This document shows positions 1-10,489 of a stretch of 64,000 nucleotides of DNA, piece after piece. The translations under genes were made by a program, and so were the position numbers. This DNA is from Chloranthus sessilifolius (taxonomy: Eukaryota > Streptophyta > Magnoliopsida > Chloranthales > Chloranthaceae): NCBI GenBank assembly GCA_021018995.1, contig CM037595.1, positions 98,359,491-98,423,490 on the forward strand, given 5' to 3'. The number at the start of each line of letters is the position of its first letter. The first letter of the stretch is position 1. Under the pieces are notes generated by a model. The model was given only the letters and a program-made list of their open reading frames with translations, did no database searches and was not told the origin of the DNA.

Positions 1-413
1 AAAGGGCACTTCTATAGAATGGTGGTAAGACCTGCATTTTTGTATGTTGCACTGTCGGGTAGTTGGGCTATGATGAAGCGACTATAAGATAGAGTTCATG
101 TGGATGAGATATGAATGTTGATGTGGATACATGAAATGCCAAAAAAGGAGAAATCTAGATATGATTACCTAAAAGGACACTGGTGGCTAGTAAAAGATAT
201 CATTAAAGAATGTCACTTGAGATGGTTTTGTCATGACTGACGGAAACCTGGGACATCCCCTGTTTGAAGGATTGAGAAGCGGAGGGGAAGAAGATTGAGA
301 AATGGACACAGAGGATTACGAAGCAACAGAGTTTTACCCTTGAACAGAGTGGAGTGGAGAAAGAAGACTCACAAAGCCGACCACAAATAGATGAGACAAG
401 CATTGACGATGAT
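1..413 (+). mobile_element. LINE (non-LTR retrotransposon) 3'-end remnant
   Basis: Frame 1 reads KGHFYRMVVRPAFLYVAL and, after stops, LMWIHEMPKKEKSRYDYLKG and LRWFCHD; in another frame near 340-400 it reads LNRVEWRKKTHKADHK. These match in order the C-terminal tail of plant LINE reverse transcriptases (family patterns FYRTVVRPAxLYG, LRWFGHV and RAEWRKRIHVADP). Several stops and frame changes show it is dead. The element is cut by the window edge, so its 5' part is not visible. It lies upstream of the MTA exon at 814, so probably inside an MTA intron. Confidence 0.75.
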
Positions 414-813
414 GATTCCAAAACAATTTTTTATCCTTTCCTTGATATATGTTTCTGCCATTTCTCCCATATGTATATTCATTTAATAAATAAATAAGAC
501 AACTTATTGACTTAAGAGAGCATGTCCAGATTTAGCACATCATAGATTCACACTTTTCTTTGCATTGTGAAGTCTGATATATCAAATTAAAATTTCTATT
601 CTTATAACTCTATGCTCCCAACTTCTATATATTTTCCACTACTTATTTCCTGCTTGCACTTAGTGTGGGTTTTCTTGCTAGGGAGCTGTTCTAGATGGCA
701 ACAGAGTAACGCAGGTTTTGCAACAGCATGTTATTTTGTATGACTTGGAAGATAAAAAATTAGTCTTGATTTTACTCATGCAAAATAAAAGCCAATGACT
801 TGTCGTTTTGCAG
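414..813. other. AT-rich intron sequence before the MTA exon
   Basis: No coding exon or known repeat was recognised. It ends in a pyrimidine-rich acceptor (TCGTTTTGCAG) at 813, used by the next exon. It is probably the 3' part of an MTA intron that also holds the LINE remnant. Confidence 0.5.
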
Positions 814-1527
814 ATGTATCCATTGCTGGAGAGGATAAGTCCCAGGACAAGGAAGTTGGAATTATTTGCCCGCATGCACAACACACATGCAGGGTATGCT
901 TAGCTTTATTTACATTTTGAGTTGTGAATCGACTGACACTGAAGTAAATGCAGCTCATAATTTTCAAAAATAATATCTCTAGACATTCTTATAATTACCT
1001 TTAGCTAATCGGAATCCAAATCATCCAATTCATGATCACAATTTTGAGACATTTTGATTCGTATGTCCGATCACCCTCGTGATGAAAGACATGAGACATA
1101 AAAGTTATGTCTTCTAAAACTTTTCAACTATGTTTTGTTTTTTCTGTAACATAAACAAGCTTTTTATAATCCCTGTTTAGGCTTCAGTTAATTATCTTTA
1201 ACTGTGCTTCTTAATTCAACCCAGTGTTTGATCATTTTTATTATTAGGTGGATGTCACTTGGTAATCAATTGAGTGGCGTTCGGTTAGTTGATGAAGGAT
1301 TACGGGCAAGGTTCAAGGCTGCTTATCCTGATGTGGAGGTACAACCGGCTTCCCCTCCGAGGACATCTGCAATGGATGTAGACCCCAATGCTGCTCAAAT
1401 AAGGAGCCCATTTGTGGGAATGGAATCAAAGTCAGCTACCCAGTTTGTGGAACCCATGGTTACAGAGGGCTACCCATCAGAAGAAAAGCCGTTATTGACA
1501 AATCCTGATGTTGAAATGGTAAGTTAA
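814..1527 (+). CDS. MTA: m6A mRNA methyltransferase MTA (METTL3 orthologue), last two coding exons
   Basis: Exon 814-893 encodes MYPLLERISPRTRKLELFAR and then MHNTHAG. A GT-AG intron (894-1247) follows, and exon 1248-1527 continues WMSLGNQLSGVRLVDEGLRA, then RFKAAYPDVEVQPASPPR and a tail to EMVS. The splice is phase 2 and rebuilds Gly-Trp exactly. This is the C-terminus of the MT-A70 domain of plant MTA, the catalytic subunit that works with MTB to make N6-methyladenosine in nuclear mRNA. The DPPW catalytic motif and SAM pocket lie upstream, outside the window. The last ~60 residues form a low-complexity acidic tail with AMDVD, as is usual in plant MTA. The stop TAA (1525-1527) lies just after ATG-GTAAGT, a good donor site, so a longer isoform cannot be excluded. 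The family assignment rests on a near-identical conserved block. Confidence 0.9.
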
Positions 1528-2342
1528 TTTAAAGAGAGTTAGATTATATAATGCTGCGCAATAAGGCTTTTTTCCATCGATTTTTTATTGTATTTTATCA
1601 AAATGAAGGGAAAAAATCAACTGCTAAACTGTGATTTTAGATCGTATTTAAATTGAAGTACCTAGATAATCAACAAAACCAAATTCTATAAAAACAGCCA
1701 AAATATCCCATAAATTCTATCGTGTATATTCTTCACTGGATTGCTAAATAGCCGACCAATTTTCTGTGTGCACCCCATAAATTGGGTAATAATATTTGGA
1801 TCCCAAAAATTTCACCTCTTTTGTTTTCTTTGAATGTTCTCTTTGCATCCCATAACCTTGCACGAGGTAAGGAAAAAAGGTAGGTGGAAGTCCATTGACA
1901 AGGTTTAGAACGTATCCGTGGACGTCCACCAAATGTCCCCAAAAGGTGTCGATGGATGCTGACCGACACATACTGGAGACACCATTTTGAGGGTGTCAAT
2001 TGCTGGTTAGGCTCCCATGATTTTGGTTCGTCCAACAAATAAAAAGAGAAGAAGAGGGCCTGGTTTACCCGGCCAAGTCTTATCTTCAGCACCATCTCCA
2101 CTGCCACCATCTTGGATATAGGGTGGGAGATTGCTGGTTGGATACCCCACGGTTTTGGTTCGCAAGAGGACAAGGACATTTAATAAGCTTATTAGGGTGT
2201 GATATGTATATTTTGGGCGCTATGACAGATTTGAGTCCGTTAGTGCAAATGGCTTGGGTCTGGATGGTGGGTGTTCTGGACCTAATCTATTTAGGAAAAA
2301 TGGTTCTGGGTTTTGGAAAGAAGCAGGTTTGTGTTTGGTCAG
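1528..2342 (+). other. MTA 3' UTR and downstream spacer
   Basis: No gene recognised. AATAAGG-like signals near 1560 could serve polyadenylation. A short passage resembling 'ttgctggttrg..ttttggttcg' occurs twice (about 2000-2032 and 2131-2163), suggesting a decayed local duplication. Open frames here lack any family signature. Confidence 0.4.
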
Positions 2343-3500
2343 GTTCAGGGCTGCAACCGAGCTGGAGCTGGAGCCAGCTCTAGCTCGGCTCTATCTTTTA
2401 TGAGCTGAGCTCGAATTTGGCTCTAGGCCCTTCAAGCTTGAAATTTCGAGCTCTAAGCTGAGCTTCGAGCCAAATAAATTTTATTAAATTTTTTTTCTTA
2501 ATGGTGATTTTTTTTATACCCTTTCGTTTTTCATTAGATGAAAACTCTAATATAATAAGGGAAAGTCTTATGGTTTTTCTAAAAATAAGGGTTTAATGGA
2601 GATGGATTGATTGGGGAAAGGTGTTTGAATTTAATGCACCAAATTATTGATTAAAAGTAAATTAGGGTTACCGAAGAATATGAGAGGTAGAGCTTGCCAC
2701 TTGTGGCTGTGAGTGCAGTATGAAGATGATGGTGAATAGTTGTGCACTCCTGTGGTCGTTTAGGTGCTGGTTATTTGTCGTGCTGCTATATCCTTGGCGA
2801 TTGGTTGATGGTGGTTGCTTAGTGAGACGAGTGACAGGACTGGAACTTTAATGGTTGCACCGAGCTGTAATGAAGAATGTGCAAATAGGAGAGTGAGGGC
2901 TTTCGGGTTATTTTTAAGTAACCGTTAGATTAATTTGAGTGTCACTTATAAGCAAGGTGAGAAAAAAATCTGCTGATACATATCGGTTTTTTGGCAAACT
3001 GATATGTATTGGTATCGATACGTTTCGGTCCTCCAACTCGGTATCAGGTATCGGTAGATACGTATCGGTTTGAGCTGAGATATGATTTTTTTTAAAGGGT
3101 CGATCTGTATCAATATCGGTCGATTCGTATCGGTCCTTCATGAACCGATGCTTGAGACCGAAATCGATTTTGAGTCCTTGCTTATAAGGATAAAAAAAGT
3201 AAATCATCCTAAAGTATATATAATAGTTACTTATAAAGGTCAAAAGTAAAGCGATTATAAAAATTATATATAATGTATTTTTTTTCCATAAATAAATTAT
3301 ATCTAACATATTTATTATATATACATTAATTGGGCTGTGCCAAGCTTTATGAGGCTCAGTTCAAGCTTTACTTCAAGCGAGCTTTATATAAAAAGCTTAG
3401 CTGGATTCTCAAGCCGAGTTTAAGGGAGCAAAAGCTCTCATTTTTCGAACTAAGCTGACTCGAGTTGTCTAGCGGGTCGGGCTCTATCACAATTGTGCAT
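2343..3500. repeat. GAGCTCG-rich, probably hAT-like non-autonomous element
   Basis: Both ends (about 2343-2470 and 3330-3490) are dense in self-complementary GAGCT/AGCTC and AAGCTT-type motifs (GAGCTGGAGCTGGAGC; GCTCGGGTCGGGCTC-like). This is typical of subterminal repeats of non-autonomous hAT elements in plants. The left end is CAGGGCTGCAACC-like, but no target duplication was found, so the borders are approximate. A separate short element (2953-3180) is nested inside. Confidence 0.45.
2953..3180. mobile_element. hAT-type MITE, GATACGTATCGG motif class
   Basis: A 228-bp element starts CAAGG and ends CCTTG. It is flanked on both sides by the exact 8-bp direct repeat CTTATAAG (2945-2952 and 3181-3188). 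Its interior is packed with variants of GATACGTATCGG on both strands. An 8-bp target duplication with short terminal inverted repeats and subterminal motif arrays fits the hAT superfamily. It has no coding capacity and is inserted in the GAGCTCG-rich element. Confidence 0.75.
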
Positions 3501-3548
3501 AAAGAGCTATGCTTTAAAAAGAGAAGGGGTAAAAGGGAAGACTTAGTT

Positions 3549-3709
3549 GACAATGGGTGTTCACTTATCATGAGTAGACATTACAGTCCGCATGCCCTTA
3601 TGACTGAGTGCCTTACACGGGCTTCTAATGCATAGAATTCTGTGCAAGGCACTAAGTGATAAGGGCAGGTTGACTGATGTCCACTCATGATGAGTGGACA
3701 CTCATTGTA
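3549..3709. repeat. Near-palindromic MITE (GTGTCCACTCATCATGAGTG type)
   Basis: The left half (ACAATGGGTGTTCAC, ATCATGAGTAGACAT, GCCCTTATGACTGAGTGCC) recurs as an imperfect reverse complement in the right half (GGCACTAAGTGATAAGGGC, ATGTCCACTCATGATGAGTG). The two arms of about 75 bp would form a hairpin. Superfamily unknown; no target duplication was verified. Confidence 0.6.
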
Positions 3710-3774
3710 GACTAACTCATAAGAGAAATACTTGTATGGCGTTTAATGCCAGTCCGGAGCTATTATCCCTATTT

Positions 3775-4330
3775 AAAAGGGACTGACTTTCTTGACCATC
3801 ATTTAAACACCAACTGGTGTTTAAGTGAACATATATCTTTCATTGACTTATGATCTTGGAAATTCATATTGTGATAGTGATATCTTATCAATTGAAGGGC
3901 CGAGTCCAAAAGTAATACTTTTTTGGAGATCAGAATCATCTGATTTGTGAACTCTAATACCAACAATTCTTCTTAATTTTGATGGCTGATATTATATTTC
4001 ATCGATCGGATGATTTAATCCACTTAAAAGTATGATCCTTTGGTTGGGACATTTTCTAACAATAAATTACCACCCGAATAATTGAGATTGATTATAGATG
4101 TGTGTCACATGGCACATTGATAAAGTATTTCAATGACATCTTAATGGTGTAAGATCTTTTAAACACTTTGATGTTTAAATGTCCGTCAGAGCTACTATCT
4201 CTATTTAAACACTTCATTTTGAACTTTAAAGTAAGAAAGAAACCCGGGCAAACAATGGAGGCAAGGAAAAAAAATAGAAAATATAATGGAGACCCTTTGA
4301 TCACTTAGCGCGGAGCCATGCAGCGTTAAA
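3775..4330. repeat. Dispersed repeat 'B' (TTTAAACACCAACTGGTGTTTAA core)
   Basis: It contains the palindrome at about 3801-3823 and phrases such as 'gatggtgtaagatcttttaaacac' and 'gtgtgtcacatggcacattgataaa'. The same phrases recur near 18760-19310, 44680-45060, 45380-45990 and 53330-53520. It is a degenerate, probably non-autonomous DNA element; ends not determined. Confidence 0.45.
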
Positions 4331-4574
4331 ATATTGGATTATTTCCAGTGCTTGAAGAGTTGCACCCTATAGATCTTGAGATCTCATCAGAGGGACATAA
4401 ATCCCAACAAGTAAGCATTAGGTGCTAAAATATATCCTTACATAGCTAGAAGTTGACTAACGGATACTACTCTGCTGCCTACATCAAAATTATATAAGGC
4501 CAACCCAGTTTAGCATAAATAAGGGCTCTCATAGTTGCACTCCTAAAAATGGAAGCACACTGAAGTTGGCAAAT

Positions 4575-4997
4575 GCCACACGGGTAGCTCTGTTCACGCC
4601 CACATGTGCAACCACTTAAAAATCATTGATTGCTTTAAATATAATGATTGAGATCGCGTTTCACCTCGATCTTTCACAATATGGACTTTGAGATCATGTC
4701 GCATATATTAGATTATCAATTTTTTATTCCACATGTCACATATCTCCAAAAAATGACCCTTGTGTGCAATGACATACATTATGCTCAAACGTGATTTTAA
4801 GGTTATATTTTGAGGATCCGTGACATGCGGAATAAAAAATTGACTGTCCAATAAATGATCTCAAGATCCTTTATGTGGAAAATCTAGGTGAAACACGATC
4901 TCCATCAACTAATCCGATGCAATCAATGGTTTTAAAGGGGTTCCGATGGAGACGCTTTTAGAGAACGCATGGGCGCATTTAGAGTTACCCGTGCCAC
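4575..4997. mobile_element. Hairpin element H, full-length copy
   Basis: The whole unit is a long imperfect inverted repeat. GGGTAGCTCTGTTCACGCCC near 4582 mirrors GGGCGCATTTAGAGTTACCC near 4990. Inside, ATGATTGAGATCGCGTTTCA mirrors the right-arm AACACGATCTCCATCA, and TTTTTATTCCACATGTCACA mirrors the right-arm GACATGCGGAATAAAAA. Each arm is about 200 bp with a short AT-rich centre. It is the clearest copy of the commonest repeat in the window, probably a foldback or MITE-type DNA element without coding capacity. Confidence 0.7.
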
Positions 4998-5004
4998 AGT
5001 CGTA

Positions 5005-5231
5005 TAAAAAAATAGCGGCATTTGCAACCGAAGATTTTATCTCTGCAACTGATGGTTCTACCGTTAACACCATTGACTTCCTTGAATAAAATGATGGAGA
5101 TCATTTAAGATTGTGGCATACCTATTAAATGACCAGTTGTTGATTCCACGTGGTGTTATATATATAAATGGTCAGTTGTTGATTCCACGTGGTGTTATAT
5201 ATATAAATGGCCAGTTGTTGATTCCACGTGG
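5005..5231. repeat. Left half of hairpin element H, split by Copia A
   Basis: It has the H left-arm phrases (AAAATGATGGAGATCATTTA, then GACCAGTTGTTGATTCCACG) and stops at the Copia LTR. The matching right arm resumes at 12078, on the far side of the Copia, so 5232-12077 went into this element as one block. Confidence 0.6.
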
Positions 5232-5233
5232 TG

Positions 5234-5243
<10 letters not shown>
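5131..5243. repeat. 39-bp tandem repeat, about 2.8 copies
   Basis: CAGTTGTTGATTCCACGTGG starts at 5134, 5173 and 5212 (period 39). Each unit joins hairpin-H sequence to TGTTATATATA, the Copia A LTR terminus, so the duplication probably arose after the Copia inserted. Confidence 0.8.
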
Positions 5244-5282
<39 letters not shown>

Positions 5283-6543
5283 TGTAGTAATATATATATT
5301 TTAATGTTTCAAAATTAAGTTTAATAATTATCATTATATAGTGATAATAATTTAATGAAAAACTTATAAAATAATTCAATGACAAACTTGTAAATATTTT
5401 TCTCTTCAAAGTGATTTTCAAATTTTGATTTATCTTTTTTATTGTTAGTTGAAAAAAGACACAAGTCTTGCATCTCTTTACCGTACATCTTAAAATACAC
5501 AAGTGAAATCGATTTATCTTTTTACTAAAGACACAACTCTATGAAAAGATACAAGTGAAATCGATTTATCTTTTTACTGAAGACACAACTCTATGAAAAG
5601 ACACAAGTGAAATCGATTTATCTTTTTACAATTATCTGAAAAGACACAACTCTCTAAAAAGATAAATCTTTTCACGATTATCTGAAAAGACACAATGATT
5701 TGAAATTTTCTCTATAAATAGAGATCAGATTCGGGCTAAAAAGGCACAATATAGATAATAACACATCTTTCTCATCTCTTTCGTTCTTATTTTCTTTATT
5801 TAAGAATCTTTGTGTATGTGGCAAATTCTTTCTCTAGAAAGTGTAATCTAGAAAAGAACATATGGTTCTTGACAAAATCGAACTCTGTTATATCTTCACT
5901 ATGTGAAAACAAAGAAAGAACAACACCACTTACTTTTAAAACTTATATATTGATAATAATTCAATGAAAAACTTGTAAAATAATTTAATGAAAAACTTGT
6001 AAATATTATTCTCTCCAAAGTGTCTTTTCAGATTTTGATTTATCTTCTTTATTGTTAGTTGAAAAAAGACACAAGTCTTGCATCTTTTCACTGTAAATCT
6101 TAGAAGACATAAGCGAAATCGATTATCTTTTTACTGAAGACATAACTCTCTGAAAAGATATAAGTGAAATCGATTTATCATTTTATGATTATTTGAAAAG
6201 ACACAACACTCTAAAAAGACAAATCTTTTCACGATTATCTGAAAAAACACAATGGTTTGAGATTTTCTCTATAAATAGAGATCATATCCGGGGTAAAAAG
6301 ATACAACATAAATAATAACACATCTTTCTCATATCTTTCGTTATTATTTTCTTTATTTAAGAATCTCTAAAAAGTCCAATATAGAAAAGAACATACGGTT
6401 CTTGACAAGACCAAACTCTGTTGTATCCTGAAGGCAGATTTGTTGAGCCCTATTGCATCTTTGTTTATCCGACGGAGTGAGGGTGCCTATTGTCTTTAAG
6501 ACAACGTAGTGAACTACGTGTCTCGGAGCCATTATTAATACCA
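5232..6543 (+). repeat. Family A Copia 5' LTR, with internal duplication
   Basis: It runs from TGTTATATATA to ATTATTAATACCA (TG...CA). At about 1.3 kb it is twice the length of the other family A LTRs (500-670 bp), because about 5330-5870 is largely repeated at 5945-6360 (AAGACACAAGTCTTGCATCT in both). Inside the first copy a roughly 52-bp unit (AAGTGAAATCGATTTATC) is repeated about three times. A (TA)n run of about 20 units sits at its start. A TATA-like CTATAAATAGAGATC occurs near 5714. Confidence 0.7.
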
Positions 6544-7420
6544 TTTTTTTTATCAACAATTTAAAGACAATAGATCGTTCTAATGACTCAGAGCATATAG
6601 TTCATGAATCAATATCTCATCAAACTTTACCGATTTAGCGGGTCAAATTTTAAAAGATGGCAGTAAAAAGTATAATTTATCTTACGACAATTCAAAATTG
6701 CTTACGTCCTCACTATACCATGTCCATAAATTTTTATAGCGGGAAGAATATAAAGTACAACTAGTGGAGGATCAGATGCTCGACTCAAATGGTTGGAAGA
6801 TGATCAAGATTGTCGGGACCACATCCTCAGTGCATTGAACAATAGGTTGTTCAACACATTTTGTAAGTACACTAATTTCAAAGGTTTATGAAATTCTTTA
6901 GAGAAGTACTTAACTGAAGATGCGGTACAAATGCCTTTCTAGTCTCTAAAAGTAAGTTCAAGAAAACTATTCTTGAATAAGTTCAAGAATTACAGTTTAT
7001 TGTCACTAAGATGCAAGAAGAGAATATGAAAGTTCCTTAAAATTTTCAAGTGGATGTCATTCTTGTGAAGTTTCCATCTAGTTAGCAAGATTATCGAAAA
7101 TTCATGACCCATAATAAAGATCTGCATACTCTAGATGAGATTTTTAAGAGTCTTAAGATTGAAGAAGAAAATAAAATTAGAAACAAGAATATTGTTGTTT
7201 TCGAGTCTGCTAGGGCTCACTTTGTTGAATTAGTATCTAAAGAGAAGAAGGATAAGAGATTTTCTAATAAAAAAACATCATTTTAAGAAGAATTTTCAGA
7301 AGAATTGTCAGTCTATGATGAATGAGAAGAAAGGAGATTGCTATATTGAAAAAGGAGGTACTTTGTAAGAGAGTGTAAATTTCATGAAAAATCGAAATCA
7401 GAATCTAACATGGTCAAAGA
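6544..7420 (+). pseudogene. Copia A gag remnant
   Basis: Broken frames carry gag-like text; the clearest is 7104-7286 (MTHNKDLHTLDEIFKSLKIE). Near 7330-7385 a CCHC zinc knuckle can be traced (CY..., then REC-like after a shift), but it is frameshifted and in stop. The start of the internal region (AACAATTTAAAGACAAT) is shared with the copy at 48.6 kb. Confidence 0.6.
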
Positions 7421-7449
7421 TATAATTGTTGCAGTGATATCAGAAGTCA

Positions 7450-8600
7450 ACATGGTTGAATCTAAAGGCCATTGGTGGGTCGACTCTGGTGCTACTCGAC
7501 ATATTTCTTTTGACAGGTCTACCTTCAAGACTTATACGCTTTAAGGAGAAGGACAACAACTATATGAGGAATTTGTCTACCACTGAGATTGCTGAAATCA
7601 GAAAAGTGTAGTTAAAATTATTTTTAGGAAAGACTCTCTTGTTGAAGGATGTGCTCCATGCTCTACAGATTAGGAAAAATCTTATTTCTATATGTCTTTT
7701 AAACAAGAATGAGTTTAAATTAGCTCTTCATTCTAAGAAGATGATATTATTTAAGAATGATGTTTTCATTGGAAAGAGTTATGTTGTAAACAATATGATC
7801 AAGTTAAATGTTATCAATGAAAATGATTCTTCTACTTATGTTGTAGACGTCTTTTGATTTATGACATGCTAGATTAAGACATTAATTCTCAAGCGATGAA
7901 AAATATGATGAATCTATAATTAGTTCATAAATTTTTAAATACCAAAGATGAAAAATGTTAAATATGTGTGCAATCTAAAATAGTAAAAAAGTCGCATAAT
8001 AGTGTTGAAAGGAATACTACTATTTTAGAATTAATTCATCCAGATATTTATGAATTAAATGATGTGCTTATCAGAGGTGGGAAGAGATATTTTATAATAT
8101 TCATAGACGATCATAATAGATATTGTTATATATATTTACCTAGACATAAAGAAAAACCTTTTGAAGATTTTAAAACTTATAAAGCAGAAGTTGAATATTA
8201 TTTAGAAAAGAAAATTAAAATACTCAGAAGTGATAGAGGAGAATATCTTTCTCATGAGTTCAGTAAATTTTGTGAACAATATGAGATTATTCATTATGTA
8301 ACATCCCCTAGGACACCACAATAAAATGGTATAGCCAGATGTAAAAACAGAACTTTACAAGAGATGATTGATTATATGTTATTATATTCAGGCTTACCTA
8401 TGAATTTATAGGGTGAAACTATTTTTACTGCATGTCACATTTTAAATACGATACCTTATTACAAGAATAATATGACTCTGTACGAGTTATGGAAGAATAA
8501 AAAACTTAACTTAAAATATTTAAGAGTGTGGAGTTGCCTAGCCTATGCTAGGAAATCAGATGACAAAATTAAAAGTTAGGATATAAAACTTATAAGTGTA
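7450..8600 (+). pseudogene. Copia A protease and integrase remnant
   Basis: HWWVDSGATRHISFDRS (about 7465-7515) is the aspartic protease active-site motif, with DSG intact. 7639-7857 is the pre-integrase region (LLKDVLHALQIRKNLISICL). 7968-8324 is the integrase core, including YFIIFIDDHNRY and KILRSDRGEYLSHEF, which keep two catalytic aspartates; NGIARCKNRTLQEM follows after a stop where the family has NGVAERKNR, so the catalytic Glu region is altered. Several stops and a frameshift interrupt it. Confidence 0.75.
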
Positions 8601-8899
8601 CATTTATTGGATATGCTCTCAATAGTAAAACATATGACTTCTTAAACTTAGAAGATAATGTTATATTAGAATCTATAGAAGCATATTTTTATGAAAACCT
8701 AAAGCCTAAGGATAATATTTCAGATTTTAAAAATTCTAACCAATTAGAAATAGAAGATGAAATTTATTTTGATCAAGTCAAAGAAAAAAGACCAGTTAAA
8801 AATATTATAGAACAAAGATGTAATAAAAGAACTAGAAAAGATTCACTTTATAATTTTGGATCAGATTTTTATACCTATGTTTTATAAGCAGATCCTAAA

Positions 8900-9246
8900 A
8901 CTTATAAGGAAGCTATACCATTTTTAGATAGTATATTTTGAAGGAGGCAATAGATGATGAAATAGAATCTATTAAAACTAATCATACATGGGAGTTCGTA
9001 AATTTGCCATTAGGTTCTAAGGCTATAAGAAATGAGTATTTAAGAACAAACTTAAACCAGATGAAAGTTTATATAAATTTAAAGCTAGATTAATAGCCAA
9101 AGGGTTTAGACAAAAGGAAGGAGTAGACTATTTTGACATTTCCTCTCATGTTGCACGGATGTCATCTATTAGACTACTAATAGCTTTAGCATCTATATAT
9201 AATTTATATATGGATGTAAAAATTCCCTTTTTAAATGAAGATTTAG

Positions 9247-9335
<89 letters not shown>

Positions 9336-9600
9336 ATCAACGCAAAGGATACATAGAACTAAAAAAAGCACATATGATTTGTAAATTAGTGAAATCGCTA
9401 TATGGTTTAAAACAAACACCAAAACAAGGACATGAAAAATTTGATAAGAAAATAAAAGATTTTGACTTTAAACCAAATGAAACCAATAGATGCATATAGA
9501 GTAAATTTACACAAAATAGAGGAGTTATTATATCATTATATGTTGATCTTTGGTACACATCTTGATTTAGTGATATAAACTAAAAAATATTTAAAATTAA
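8900..9600 (+). pseudogene. Copia A reverse transcriptase remnant, split by A32(TA)27
   Basis: Fragments in order: IESIKTNHTWEFVNLPLGSK, YKFKARLIAKGFRQKEGVDY, LYMDVKIPFLNEDLE, then a 32-A run (9247-9278) and 27 TA units (9279-9332), then MDQRKGYIELKK, LVKSLYGLKQTPKQ and, near 9535, LYVD. These are standard Copia RT blocks. The microsatellite sits where the family has a short Glu-Glu-Ile-Tyr-Met stretch (GAAGAAATATATATG-like). Confidence 0.75.
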
Positions 9601-9608
9601 ATTTTGAT

Positions 9609-10489
9609 ATGAAAGATATGGGAGAAGCGAATGTTCTTTTTGGTATTAAAATAATAAGAGAAGATAAAAGTATGTCTTTATCACAAGAGCATTACGTCAA
9701 ATTTTTTTTAAGAAAATTTAATATACTTGATTGTTTACCTTCTCCTACCCCAAGTGATCTAAATAAGAAATTAATAAGATATTCTAGTAGAGCAGAATCA
9801 CAATTAGAATATTCTAGAATCATTGGAAGCCTTATGATTCTAATGAAGTGTACTAGACATGATATAGCATTTATAGTGGTGGGGTATTGAGTAGATTTAC
9901 TAGCAACCTAGAGTTAAAACATTGGGAAGCTATTCGTCGGGTATTGAGATACTTTAAATGAACTATGAATTATAATTTACAATATATTAGCAAACCTGAA
10001 CTCTTGGAGGGGTTTACTGATGCTACTTGGATATCCGACTCCTCTGATTCAAAATCCACAAGTGGATGAATTTTTACTTTGGCAGGTGGAGCAGTATTGT
10101 GAGGGTCTAGAAAGCAAATATGTCTTTTTGACTCAAGTATGGAATCAGAGTATATAACATTGTCTGTGAGAGTAAAAGAGGCAGAGTAACTTCGAAGCTT
10201 TATAAGATAAATTCTTTTGATTCAACATGCATATGCAATTAATATTTATTGTGATAATAAAATTGTTTTACAGATTTCACGTAATAAGAAATATAAAGGG
10301 AAATCAAAGCATATAAGCCTTATATATAACATCATTCGACAGATGTTGAGTGATGGGGTGATCGTGTTGGACTATATACCAACTTCTGAGATGCTTGTGG
10401 ATCCGCTTATAAAAGCATTACCCAGATATATAGTGTTGAAAACATTGAGGGGGATCGGCGTAAGACCGATATCTTTAAAGACACAGTAG
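9609..10489 (+). pseudogene. Copia A RT C-terminus and RNase H remnant
   Basis: 9609-9890 reads MKDMGEANVLFGIKIIREDK (normally MKDLGEA..LGI.I), with the usual ARHDIAF-like block. After a frameshift it continues WEAIRRVLRYFK, then the RNase H passage FTDATWISDSSDSKSTSG and MESEYI. 10217-10489 (IYCDNKIVLQISRNKKYKGK, KHI) keeps a late RNase H motif. Several in-frame stops are present. Confidence 0.75.

Noticed and set aside
2914..3309. 131-residue minus-strand frame with repeated IDTD/RYVSA text (like 18183-18536)
   Set aside because: The text reflects GATACGTATCGG motif repeats in hAT-type MITEs, not a protein.
5113..5304. Open frames rich in Ile-Tyr (also 9159-9356, 18524-18715, 26565-26886, 60838-61178)
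   Set aside because: They are translations of (TA)n microsatellites and adjoining repeats, with no conserved protein content.
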